Positions 35,121-43,188 of a stretch of 64,000 bases of DNA are shown here, piece by piece (position 1 is the first letter of the stretch; the number at the start of each line of letters is the position of its first letter). A program made the translations under genes and the position numbers. The notes beneath the pieces are model-generated. The model was not told where the DNA came from and did not search any database. It worked only from the letters and a program-made list of their open reading frames with translations. Source of the DNA: JAVBOW01 sp031549495 (lineage in GTDB: Bacteria; Bacteroidota; Bacteroidia; Bacteroidales; Rikenellaceae); assembly GCA_031549495.1 (NCBI GenBank), contig JAVBPS010000069.1, positions 1-64,000 on the forward strand, given 5' to 3'.

Positions 35121-37430
35121 TTATTTCCCGGAAGTATTGATCGTCAGTTTTTGTCCCTCCACCAGTTCCTTATGGGAAACCTGGTACTTTTTGACCGGTT
35201 TGCCGCCCAGATAGATGGAGCTGACGCGTCCGCCTTCCGGCGATTTGCGGGGCGAGGAGATGAGCAGTTGCCCGGTGGGGTAGTACTGCCGGTCGAGCGT
35301 GATCGTGATCCGTTCGAACGTGGGCTTGGTAAGCGTGTAATCGGGCCTGCCCGGACAGTCGGGATAGAATCCCATCATCGAGAAGACCGCCCAGGCGGAC
35401 ATGGTCCCGGCGTCGTCGTTGCCCGGGATGCCGTCAGGCTTGGTGGTAAAATATTTATCCAGCAGACGGGCCACATGATGCTGTGTGCGCCACTCCTCGC
35501 CCGGGAAATAGCTGAACAGGTAGGGATAGGCGATGTCGGGCTCATTGGCCGGATCGTAATACCCCTTATCGAAGACCATTTCCAATTGGTCGATAAATTT
35601 CTTCTTGCCGCCCATCAGTTTGGCCAACCCGAGCGGATCATGGGGCACATAGAACGAATAATTCCACGCGCACCCCTCATGGAAGCCGGGATTGGGCTCG
35701 AAATCCATCCCCTGCACCGGATCGAAAGGCGAGTAGAACTTCCCGTCGGCCGTTTTGGGCCGGAAAGACCCGTACTCGGGACTGTAATAGTTGCGCCACC
35801 CCTCGGAACGTTTGCGGAACAACGCCGCATCTTCCGTATGGCCCAACTCTCCGGCCAGCAACGAGAGCGCGTAATCCGCGATATAATATTCCAGCGCATG
35901 CGACACCGAGTTGTCCTCGCGGCCGCGCAGGGGCACATAACCGAGTTTTATATAATCGTTGATATCCGGACGCATCCGGTTGAAATCGCCTGTGAGAGTC
36001 GAAAAATAAGAGTCCGGCATCTCGCCGCCATCCCGTACCTCGTCGGGGAAATCGAGCCCCGGCATCGTCGCCGACTTGCGGAACCCTTCGTAAGCCTTTT
36101 CGATGTCATACCCCCGCAGCCCTTTGAGCCACGTGTCCGTGATGACCGGAATGGAAGGATCGCCCTCCATCGTCCAGGTCTCGCGCCCGAAAAGCTCCCA
36201 TTTGGGCATCCAGCCCCACTCCTCGTACATGCCGATCATCGAGCGCACCATATCGACCTGTTTCTCGGGATAGACGAGCGTCATCAACTGGTGCAGGTTG
36301 CGGTAAGTGTCCCACAAGGAAAACACGGTGTAACGCGTCCCGGTCGTGGTCCCGATCTTCCCGCTCTCCATCATCGGGTACTCGCCGTTTACATCGTTGA
36401 GCACGCTCGGATGGATCAGCGTATGGTAGAGAGCCGTGTAGAACACCTCTTTCTGCGTGTCCGTACCGCCTTCGACCTTGATGCGACCCAGGTGGTCGTT
36501 CCAGTCGCCCCGGGCGGCCGCATGGAGCGCGTCGAAGCCCTTGCCCGCCGCTTCCGCTTTCAGGTTCTGCCGGGCATTCTCGATGCTCACGAACGAAACG
36601 CCCATGCGCACCTCGATCGGCTCACCCTTTTGAGTGTCGAACGTGAACCACGCCCCCACATCGTCGCCTGCAAGCTCTTTCTCATAGCGGGTATAGAGTT
36701 TATATTTGTTCTGATCGGCATCCCACGCCCAGGAAACCCCCTGCGCCGGCCGTTGCTTTTTCCAGTATCCGGATGTCGCGGGAGCCTTGCTGACCTGCAT
36801 CACGAAATAGACCGGGAAAACCGCCTGCGGATTATAGCAGAACGTCCCCAAGAGCTTGAAACCCTCGACCTCCGTATCGCTCACCCTGCGCAGCATCGCC
36901 CCGGACTCATTGGTCAGCCCCATGCCGAGGTTGAGCATAATATTCCCCTGCCCTTCGGGAAACGTGAAGCGCGTTACCCCGCAGCGCGTGGTAGCCGTCG
37001 CCTCGGCCCTGATCCCGTAACGCTCCAGGTCGACCGCGTAATACCCCGGCGAAGCTTGCTGCCCCGTCATCTTACTGCCGTAGTTGCGGTAATCGGTGTC
37101 GAGCTCCCCGGTCGTCGCCATCACCAGCAGCGACCCTAAGTCCGGACAACCCACCCCGCTCAGGTTGACATGCGAAAACCCCGTCATCCAAACATTATGG
37201 TACTCATAGGGCGCACTCCACCAGAGCGAATCCTTGTCGAAGCGGTTGAGGGCCGAGCCCGTGATGTTGTACGGCACTACCGAGGCCATGCCGTTGGGCA
37301 CGACCGCCCCGGGATTGGTCACGCCCTTGTTGGTCGTCCCGATAAAGGCGTTGACCCAATCGGCGGGTTCTTTGGCGGCGACAAAGACGGCCGCGAGCAA
37401 GCTCACGGTCAACAGCAGGAAGCGTTTCAT
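35121..37430 (-). CDS. GH92 alpha-mannosidase, secreted (copy 3)
   Basis: 769 residues with a cleavable signal peptide (ends near VAAKEP) and no lipobox, unlike copies 1 and 2. GH92 start WVNAFIGTTNKGVTNPGAVVPNGMASVVPYN, middle GFSHVNLSGVGCPDLG, and base block GNDDAGTMSAWAVFSMMGFYPDCPGRPDYTLTKPTF. Periplasmic by inference. Located between the GH130 gene and copy 2, separated on both sides by inverted repeats. Probable alpha-mannosidase; the exact linkage is unknown. Confidence 0.94.
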   Translation of the reverse strand: MKRFLLLTVSLLAAVFVAAKEPADWVNAFIGTTNKGVTNPGAVVPNGMASVVPYNITGSALNRFDKDSLWWSAPYEYHNVWMTGFSHVNLSGVGCPDLGSLLVMATTGELDTDYRNYGSKMTGQQASPGYYAVDLERYGIRAEATATTRCGVTRFTFPEGQGNIMLNLGMGLTNESGAMLRRVSDTEVEGFKLLGTFCYNPQAVFPVYFVMQVSKAPATSGYWKKQRPAQGVSWAWDADQNKYKLYTRYEKELAGDDVGAWFTFDTQKGEPIEVRMGVSFVSIENARQNLKAEAAGKGFDALHAAARGDWNDHLGRIKVEGGTDTQKEVFYTALYHTLIHPSVLNDVNGEYPMMESGKIGTTTGTRYTVFSLWDTYRNLHQLMTLVYPEKQVDMVRSMIGMYEEWGWMPKWELFGRETWTMEGDPSIPVITDTWLKGLRGYDIEKAYEGFRKSATMPGLDFPDEVRDGGEMPDSYFSTLTGDFNRMRPDINDYIKLGYVPLRGREDNSVSHALEYYIADYALSLLAGELGHTEDAALFRKRSEGWRNYYSPEYGSFRPKTADGKFYSPFDPVQGMDFEPNPGFHEGCAWNYSFYVPHDPLGLAKLMGGKKKFIDQLEMVFDKGYYDPANEPDIAYPYLFSYFPGEEWRTQHHVARLLDKYFTTKPDGIPGNDDAGTMSAWAVFSMMGFYPDCPGRPDYTLTKPTFERITITLDRQYYPTGQLLISSPRKSPEGGRVSSIYLGGKPVKKYQVSHKELVEGQKLTINTSGK

Positions 37431-37432
37431 GG

Positions 37433-37518
37433 AATTATGAATTATGGATTATGAATTATGAATTATCGACATGAAAATAGCTGTCCGGCAGGCCATTCAT
37501 AATCCATAATTCATAATT
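37433..37518. repeat. Inverted repeat of ATTCATAATCC units
   Basis: Perfect 24 bp arms (37433-37456 and 37495-37518) made of tandem ATTCATAAT-type units. It sits between GH130 and GH92. The same units occur at 3109-3132. Confidence 0.75.
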
Positions 37519-37523
37519 CATAA

Positions 37524-38528
37524 TTAAATTATGTTTGTTTTTTTGGTGAAGTCGATGATCTCGTCGATGTATCCGAACGCGAGGCTGGTGACGGTATCCG
37601 CGCAGCCATAGTAAACGGCGATCCGCTTCGTCTGCGGATCATGCAGCGCCGCGCAGGGGAAGGTCACGGTAGGCACGTCGCCCGCCAGTTCATACTGTTC
37701 GCGCGGAGCGATCAGGTAGGGCCCGCTGCGCGCGATCATTTTCCAGGGCTTGTCCAGGTCCAAAAGCGCCGACCCGAAGCTGTACACATAAGTGCTGCAC
37801 GAACGCAATACCCCGTGATAGAACAGCAGCCATCCCTCGCTGGTCTCGATGGGAATGGGCCCTGCGCCGACCTTCATGCACTGCCACGCGCTCACCTCGA
37901 ACGGGGCGGGCGACATGACATGGCGGTGGCGGCCCCAGAACTCCATATCGGGCGACTCGCTGTAAAAAATATCGCCGAACGGCGTATGCCCGTTGTCGGA
38001 AGGCCGCGAAAGCATCGCGAAATTACCATTTATTTTCTTCGGGAACATCACCCCGTTGCGGTTGAACGGCAGGAAAGCATTCTCAACCTGATGGAACGTC
38101 TTGAAATCCAACGTCCATGCGCAACCGATGGTAGGCTGGCCTTTATAGCCGTTGCACCAGGTGACCCAATACCGGTCCTCGATCCACGCCACACGCGGGT
38201 CGTAACCGTAGACCCACTCGGCCACCTCGGGATCCGCCCCCGTGAGCTTCATATCTTCTTCCTCGATCTGCCAGTCGATCCCATTGCGGCTGAATCCCAC
38301 ATGGATGCGCATACGCCGGTTGGTGTCGTCGCAACGGAACACCCCTGCGTAACCGTCCTTGAAGCGAACGACGGCGCTATTGAAAATGCTGTTCGAAGTG
38401 GGCAGCAGATCGCGCGCAATGACCGGGTTGGCCGAGTAGCGCCACATCACGTCTTTACAGCCTGCCGGGCGCTCCTGCCACGGCATATCGGGCAGCGGTT
38501 GCCCTTCGATCCAGAGTTTGTTGTCCAT
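37524..38528 (-). CDS. GH130 phosphorylase (mannosyl-GlcNAc or mannosyl-glucose type)
   Basis: 334 residues, no signal peptide, so cytoplasmic. Five-bladed propeller signatures: NPVIARDLLPTSNSIFNSAVVRF, VGFSRNGIDW, YGYDPRVAWIEDRYWVTW (catalytic Asp110), FPRxxGF-like region and YHGVL. Family GH130 cleaves beta-1,4-mannosyl bonds with phosphate. In Bacteroides a GH130 enzyme splits Man-beta-1,4-GlcNAc from N-glycan cores next to GH92 genes and an MFS transporter; the same gene company here supports that role. Mannosyl-glucose phosphorylase is the alternative. It follows the MFS gene on the same strand. Confidence 0.9.
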   Translation of the reverse strand: MDNKLWIEGQPLPDMPWQERPAGCKDVMWRYSANPVIARDLLPTSNSIFNSAVVRFKDGYAGVFRCDDTNRRMRIHVGFSRNGIDWQIEEEDMKLTGADPEVAEWVYGYDPRVAWIEDRYWVTWCNGYKGQPTIGCAWTLDFKTFHQVENAFLPFNRNGVMFPKKINGNFAMLSRPSDNGHTPFGDIFYSESPDMEFWGRHRHVMSPAPFEVSAWQCMKVGAGPIPIETSEGWLLFYHGVLRSCSTYVYSFGSALLDLDKPWKMIARSGPYLIAPREQYELAGDVPTVTFPCAALHDPQTKRIAVYYGCADTVTSLAFGYIDEIIDFTKKTNII

Positions 38529-38565
38529 GATTTATTGGGTTTTGTTATTTGTTTGTCGTTTTTTC

Positions 38566-38640
38566 TCGTCATGTCGAGCGTTAGCCGAGACATCTCAAAC
38601 CGATTGTCTGAGATGTCTCGGCTAACGCTCGACATGACGA
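38566..38640. repeat. Inverted repeat, GTCATGTCGAGCGTTAGCC family, copy 2
   Basis: Perfect 32 bp arms (38566-38597 and 38609-38640), 11-base loop, between the MFS and GH130 genes. Matches the arms of 35034-35108. Confidence 0.85.
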
Positions 38641-38657
38641 AAAAGGTCCATGAAGGG

Positions 38658-39968
38658 TTATTTAATTTCGTCGGTTAATATCTGCGCCTGCGGTTCTTCT
38701 CTGTCCGGATGGCTGAACGGCACGATGCGGCTCACGAGTAGCGCCGGGATCATCGCCACGGCCACCACGATAAAGAAATTGCGGTAGCCTATCGCATCGC
38801 TGATATAACCGCTGACCATCCCGGCCAACATGAACCCCAGGTTCATCAGTCCCGAGGCGAAGGCGTAATGCGCCATTTTATGGCTACCCGGCGCCACCTG
38901 CTGCATCATGAAAAGCAGCAGCCCCACCGTCCCGAACCCGTACCCGAAATATTCACACACCACGGCCGAGCCGACCAGCCAGATGCTCGAAGGCTGGAAT
39001 ATGGCCAACGGCAGGTAGATCAGAAACGGCAGGTTGATGGCGCAGCACAATATGAATATCGCCCGTTTCAACCCCTTGCGCGAGATGAAATAGCCCCCCG
39101 CGATCGACCCGAGGATGAAGGCAATGGTACCCAGGGTGCCGTATATCAACCCCACCTGTTCCACGCTGAAGCCGAGTCCGCCTTTATCCAAAGGCGCTTT
39201 GAGGAACAGCGGAAGGATCTTGATCGCAAGCCCCTCGGCCAGACGGTATAAGAATATAAAGACGATGTAATAAAAGATATGCTTCTTCTCAAAGAAGGAG
39301 GCGAACACCTCCACGAACGACTGCCAGCCCTCTCTGGCGTTGCGGATGGTGGCGGTAGCCGCGCCCCCTGACGGGAGGACCGCGCTGTGCCACAGGCTCA
39401 TCAGGATCATGATTCCCCCGCCGATCGCCATGATGATCATCCAGGCGTGCAGCGTACCCACGCTCTCTTTGAGCGACCCCGCGATATAGACCAATCCTCC
39501 GCCGGCGACCACTTTGGCGATATTGAAGAACGCCCCCTGCCAGCCTATGTACTTGGCTTGCGTGGAGGGCGAAAGCTCGTTCATGTATACCCCGTCCGTG
39601 GCTATGTCATGCGTGGCGCCGCTGATGGCGACCAACCCCAACAGCGCCACGGCATAGGTGAAAAACCCGGGCAGGGGCAGCGATAGCGCGACCAGTACGA
39701 ACGAGACCCCTGTGATGAACTCGGTCGCCACCACGAAGTACTTCTTGGTACGGAACATCTCCAGGAAGGGGCTCCACAGCGGTTTGAGGGTAAAGGGCAG
39801 CAGGAGCAACGATGTCCAGAAGGCCGCCTGGCTGTCGCTGATCCCCATCTCGGAGAACATGAGCACAGCCACGGTCGATACCATCACGAACGGCATTCCC
39901 ATCGCAAAATAGACGCTCGGGACCCAACGAAGGGGGGAAGAATGTTTGGGGGCTTGGGTAGTTTTCAA
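38658..39968 (-). CDS. MFS transporter, probable oligosaccharide importer
   Basis: 436 residues with about 12 membrane segments (VPSVYFAMGMPFVMVSTVAVLMF, FFTYAVALLGLVAISGATHDIATDG, AIFILCCAINLPFLIYLPLAIF, NFFIVVAVAMIPALLV). ATHDIATDGVYMNELSP resembles the AmpG branch of the superfamily. It is the first gene of the run leading to GH130 and three GH92 enzymes. Inference: carries the mannosyl disaccharide across the inner membrane to the GH130 phosphorylase. Two 63-base-spaced direct repeats lie upstream (40014-40104) and may be regulatory. Confidence 0.9.
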   Translation of the reverse strand: MKTTQAPKHSSPLRWVPSVYFAMGMPFVMVSTVAVLMFSEMGISDSQAAFWTSLLLLPFTLKPLWSPFLEMFRTKKYFVVATEFITGVSFVLVALSLPLPGFFTYAVALLGLVAISGATHDIATDGVYMNELSPSTQAKYIGWQGAFFNIAKVVAGGGLVYIAGSLKESVGTLHAWMIIMAIGGGIMILMSLWHSAVLPSGGAATATIRNAREGWQSFVEVFASFFEKKHIFYYIVFIFLYRLAEGLAIKILPLFLKAPLDKGGLGFSVEQVGLIYGTLGTIAFILGSIAGGYFISRKGLKRAIFILCCAINLPFLIYLPLAIFQPSSIWLVGSAVVCEYFGYGFGTVGLLLFMMQQVAPGSHKMAHYAFASGLMNLGFMLAGMVSGYISDAIGYRNFFIVVAVAMIPALLVSRIVPFSHPDREEPQAQILTDEIK

Positions 39969-40013
39969 ATCAATAGTTTTAAGGCTTGCACTTACCGGGT
40001 TAGTTTATGGCCT

Positions 40014-40104
40014 GCGCTATATATATACACTTCAGGACGCCTTTTTCGGAATCCCGCAAGAAAAAATTAACAAGCCGCGTATATATATAACACTTCAGCG
40101 CGCC
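40014..40104. promoter_or_regulatory. Pair of direct repeats upstream of the MFS/GH130/GH92 operon
   Basis: GCGCTATATATATACACTTC (40014-40033, continuing CAGGACGCC) and GCGTATATATATAACACTTC (40077-40096, continuing AGCGCGCC) recur 63 bases apart, i.e. six helical turns, within 140 bases upstream of the MFS start. They look like tandem operator sites; no matching regulator gene adjoins. Confidence 0.45.
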
Positions 40105-40184
40105 AAAACACTAAACTGTCCGGTAAATTTTGTTCGTTGGCGAATGACAAAACGGATAAGAAAGGGCCGGAAGTATAAAAGCGT

Positions 40185-40214
40185 GCGGGCGTGTCGCACA
40201 CGCGACACGCCCGC
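40185..40214 (-). terminator. Rho-independent terminator of the GH42-like gene
   Basis: Perfect 13 bp GC-rich stem (40185-40197 with 40202-40214), 4-base loop, then ACGCTTTTATAC on the minus strand, 17 bases after the stop. Confidence 0.8.
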
Positions 40215-40230
40215 AAAACAGCCATTTACC

Positions 40231-42246
40231 TTATTTCGTTTGCCAGCGGTATACCGCATGGCTGTCGGCCGGGATGCTCACCGTCAGTCCGTTCGCGGTG
40301 GCGGAGCCGTCCACCGGCTTCGGCGAGGAAATCCGGCCCGACAGGCGCACCGTGACAGGGGTCGTATTCTTGTTGACCAGCACGGTCATCAGCTCATCCC
40401 CGCTCTTTACGGTGCGCATCAGCACCCCCTTCACCGGCTGGGCGAAACGCACGGGCACGGCGGAAAGCGCATCGGCGCAGAGCGTGTTATAAAGCGTCGT
40501 CAGCGACGCGTTGTCGCGGTGCCAGGCCCCCAACTCGATGGGCGAGGGTATCCAGACCACCTCCCCCTGTCCGAAAGCGTGGCGCATGGCCACCGTCTCC
40601 CCGTCGTACGACCCGAACGGTTTGGCCCCGGCCGGGCTGAGGGTGCCCCGCCACAGGTGGGCGGGAAGTTGCAGCGACGGATCGCTGAGCGTAAGCCCGA
40701 ATACCGGCGCGGTGACCTTGAATTCGGCCACCTGCCCCCCGAAGCAATCGGCCAGCGGGAAGCCGCCCATGAAGATGCAACGCGCATTCTCGTCGTAAAA
40801 ACCGGTCAGTCCGGTGACGATCAGTCGTCCCCCGCCGCTTACGAACGCGCGGATGCGCTCCCAGTAGTACGACGGCAGGCTGACCATATCTGTCAGCAGC
40901 GCCACCTGTCCCTGGGGATGTTCCCAGTCGAACCGCTCCATCGAAGCGACGGCCGGGGTGACGCCCAGCGCCGCGAGGGCTTCGTAGGCCGCCACGAGGG
41001 ATTTCATCGGCGCGCCCCGTTGGCGTCCTTCGTCCACTTCGCCTTTGAGCAGGCCCGCGCTCTGGCGCTGGATGCGCAACGACTCGACGTTGTAAAGCAG
41101 GGTGATGGGAGGTAGTACGGGCTCTGCGTCATGCAGGAAGGCCGCGTTCTGCCTGACCTTTCTGATCACCGCGGCGGCCGATTCCAGCCGCTCGGAGGGC
41201 CGTCCCAGGTAGTCGATCATCGCCCACTCGCCGGCCTCCATGGCCGCCGCACGCGGGTTGAGCGTCCAGAAGATCGTCCCCTGGCTGCCGGCCCCGATGC
41301 CTGTCCAGAGGTACTGCGCGATCTCTTCGCCCGTGGGGCAGTAGGGCACCTCGCCGCTTGCGGTCACGTTGCCGCCCTGCAGTTCGGTGATCCAGAACGG
41401 ATTGCCGCACGCCCCCTCGCGGATAATATCGGCCATGATCGAGACCCCTAACGGGTATTGCGCCCGGGTGAACCACCCGAAGTGCCAGCTCATGTGCATC
41501 GACGCCCCGAGCGAGGTGAGGAAGCTGCGGTAGGCCGTGAAATCGTATTCGGGCAGCGTGGAGAAGATCTGGTGGGGATTGATATGCTTGAAACTGCCGG
41601 GATGGAGCCGCTCGATCCGCTCGGCGATCCAGCGCAGGTACCAGTCGGTGTACCAGACCAGGAATTTCTCATCCGTGAAATCCCCTTTCAGGTAGCCGTT
41701 CGTGTAGGCCGAGGGCTTTTGCAGGGCCTTCCATTCGGCGAATTTCTCGCGCGAAAGGTCGGTCGGGGTCACTTTTACGCCCCCCGTGCCGGGCTCGTTC
41801 TGCAACACCCAGCAGTAGAGCGCCGGATGGCTTTTGAAATGCCCCACCACGGCGTCCACATAGGCTCCGATCTGCTGCAGGTGAGCCTTCGAGTGGGGAA
41901 ACTTGAAACCGCCCACGTCCGTCAACTCGTCCGTCGTCGGGAAGAGCGTGGCGAAAAGGCGTACCCCGTTGCGCTGTGCGGCATCGAAAGCGCGATCGTA
42001 AAGCGAGAAATCCCATTTCCCGCCGGGACGCTCCATATGCACGCCGAACATGCGGATGCGGGCCACCTCCATGCCGCTTCGCTTCATGGTGGCGAAAAAC
42101 CCTTCGATATCCTCATCCGTCTGCCCCGGTTCGATGAATACCTGTGCCCCGATCAGGGGATATTCGGTGCGTTGGGCCGTTGCGGCGGCCGAAGCCAGCA
42201 GCACGGCGCTCAACAGGGTCATCTTCAGTAAGTGCTTTGTTTTCAT
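40231..42246 (-). CDS. GH42-like glycosidase (clan GH-A), secreted
   Basis: 671 residues from MKTKHLLKMTLLSAVLLAS; a longer frame upstream crosses the -7 box at 42274-42281. The signal peptide ends at TATAQ. TIM barrel about 25-340 (FIEPGQTDEDIEGFFATMKRSGM), with acid/base Glu151 in QNEPGTGG and nucleophile Glu288 in WITELQGG. It is followed by a GH42-type trimerisation domain (about 400-560) with a glutamine-amidotransferase-like fold, and a small C-terminal beta domain. Beta-galactosidase is the default reading. The similar fold of GH164 (beta-mannosidase) is a real alternative next to mannose-degrading genes. It is a single gene. Confidence 0.82.
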   Translation of the reverse strand: MKTKHLLKMTLLSAVLLASAAATAQRTEYPLIGAQVFIEPGQTDEDIEGFFATMKRSGMEVARIRMFGVHMERPGGKWDFSLYDRAFDAAQRNGVRLFATLFPTTDELTDVGGFKFPHSKAHLQQIGAYVDAVVGHFKSHPALYCWVLQNEPGTGGVKVTPTDLSREKFAEWKALQKPSAYTNGYLKGDFTDEKFLVWYTDWYLRWIAERIERLHPGSFKHINPHQIFSTLPEYDFTAYRSFLTSLGASMHMSWHFGWFTRAQYPLGVSIMADIIREGACGNPFWITELQGGNVTASGEVPYCPTGEEIAQYLWTGIGAGSQGTIFWTLNPRAAAMEAGEWAMIDYLGRPSERLESAAAVIRKVRQNAAFLHDAEPVLPPITLLYNVESLRIQRQSAGLLKGEVDEGRQRGAPMKSLVAAYEALAALGVTPAVASMERFDWEHPQGQVALLTDMVSLPSYYWERIRAFVSGGGRLIVTGLTGFYDENARCIFMGGFPLADCFGGQVAEFKVTAPVFGLTLSDPSLQLPAHLWRGTLSPAGAKPFGSYDGETVAMRHAFGQGEVVWIPSPIELGAWHRDNASLTTLYNTLCADALSAVPVRFAQPVKGVLMRTVKSGDELMTVLVNKNTTPVTVRLSGRISSPKPVDGSATANGLTVSIPADSHAVYRWQTK

Positions 42247-42273
42247 TTGGATCAGGTGGTTTTGAGTTATTTG

Positions 42274-42281
42274 CAAAAATA
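42274..42281 (-). promoter_or_regulatory. -7 box TATTTTTG of the GH42-like gene
   Basis: Exact TAnnTTTG on the minus strand, 27 bases before the ATG at 42246. Confidence 0.55.
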
Positions 42282-42390
42282 AGCAATTCTCCGTTCCTGC
42301 AGCGTTCTGATTTATCAAACAGTAACACAAATTACGCAAACCGTGCTAAAAATTGAGAGCAGCCTGATAACTTTTCCCATCATTCCGCGT

Positions 42391-42398
42391 TACCTTTG
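42391..42398 (+). promoter_or_regulatory. -7 box TACCTTTG of the phosphoesterase/phosphatase operon
   Basis: Exact TAnnTTTG, 17 bases before the ATG at 42416. Confidence 0.55.
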
Positions 42399-42415
42399 CA
42401 CTAAACGTGAAGAAG

Positions 42416-43183
42416 ATGAAAACCGCTTTCTATATATTGCTACTCTCGGCCCTGTCGTTCGGCCCTGCCGCATGGGGCAAGGGGCTGCGCGTGGCCCTGG
42501 TGAGCGACACCCACCTGAGCGTGCCGGGCTCCGCGGAGGCCCTCAGGGCGGTGGTCGGCGACATCAACCGCGACCCCGCGATCGACCTGGTTATCCACCT
42601 GGGCGATGTGACGGATAAGGCGTTGGAAACGGAGTTCGAAGCCGCGGCCGCCATCCTGGGCGGCCTGCAAAAAGAATACTACGTGCTTCCCGGCAACCAC
42701 GACTCGCGCTACACCGACCGTTGGGAAGAGCTGCAATCGAAATATTTCGGGGGCACGGATTTCTGCCTGGTGCGCCGCGGGGTCGTGCTGGCCGGATTCC
42801 CCACCGGGCCGTACTACCCCGACGGGAACGGGAAGGAATTCCTGCGCGAGCCGGATTTGCAGAAACTGGCCGCCGCGCCCACCCATAAACCCGTGCTGCT
42901 TTTCCTGCACCATCCCCTTCAGCAGGTCAAAAACCCGCAATTGCTCACCGCGCTGCCGCAGTGGGCGAATGTCCGTGCGGAATTCTGCGGCCATATCCAC
43001 CTCGAAAGGCAGTCTGAATGGAAGGGAATTCCGGTGCTGGTCTGCCGCTCGACGCTGCGCGATGCGAACGGCGTGGTGGGCTACACGGTCGTCACCCTGC
43101 GCCGGGGCATGATCACCGTCTCCGCCCGCAACGCCGCCGACGGCCGCGAAACCGTCCTCTGGGAAGAAAAACTAATCAAATAA
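42416..43183 (+). CDS. Calcineurin-like metallophosphoesterase, exported
   Basis: 255 residues from MKTAFYILLLSALSF (GTG at 42407 is an alternative start). Signal peptide ends near AAWG. Metallophosphoesterase motifs in order: VSDTHL, HLGDVTD, LPGNHD, LLFLHHPL and FCGHIH, which hold two metal ions. Hydrolyses a phosphoester in the periplasm. It is followed after 5 bases by an alkaline phosphatase gene, so the two form an operon. Substrate unknown. Confidence 0.9.
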   Translation: MKTAFYILLLSALSFGPAAWGKGLRVALVSDTHLSVPGSAEALRAVVGDINRDPAIDLVIHLGDVTDKALETEFEAAAAILGGLQKEYYVLPGNHDSRYTDRWEELQSKYFGGTDFCLVRRGVVLAGFPTGPYYPDGNGKEFLREPDLQKLAAAPTHKPVLLFLHHPLQQVKNPQLLTALPQWANVRAEFCGHIHLERQSEWKGIPVLVCRSTLRDANGVVGYTVVTLRRGMITVSARNAADGRETVLWEEKLIK

Positions 43184-43188
43184 CCGAT

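Noticed and set aside
37431..37525. Repeated ATTCATAAT units as a CRISPR array
   Set aside because: Units are adjacent without spacers and form one palindrome.
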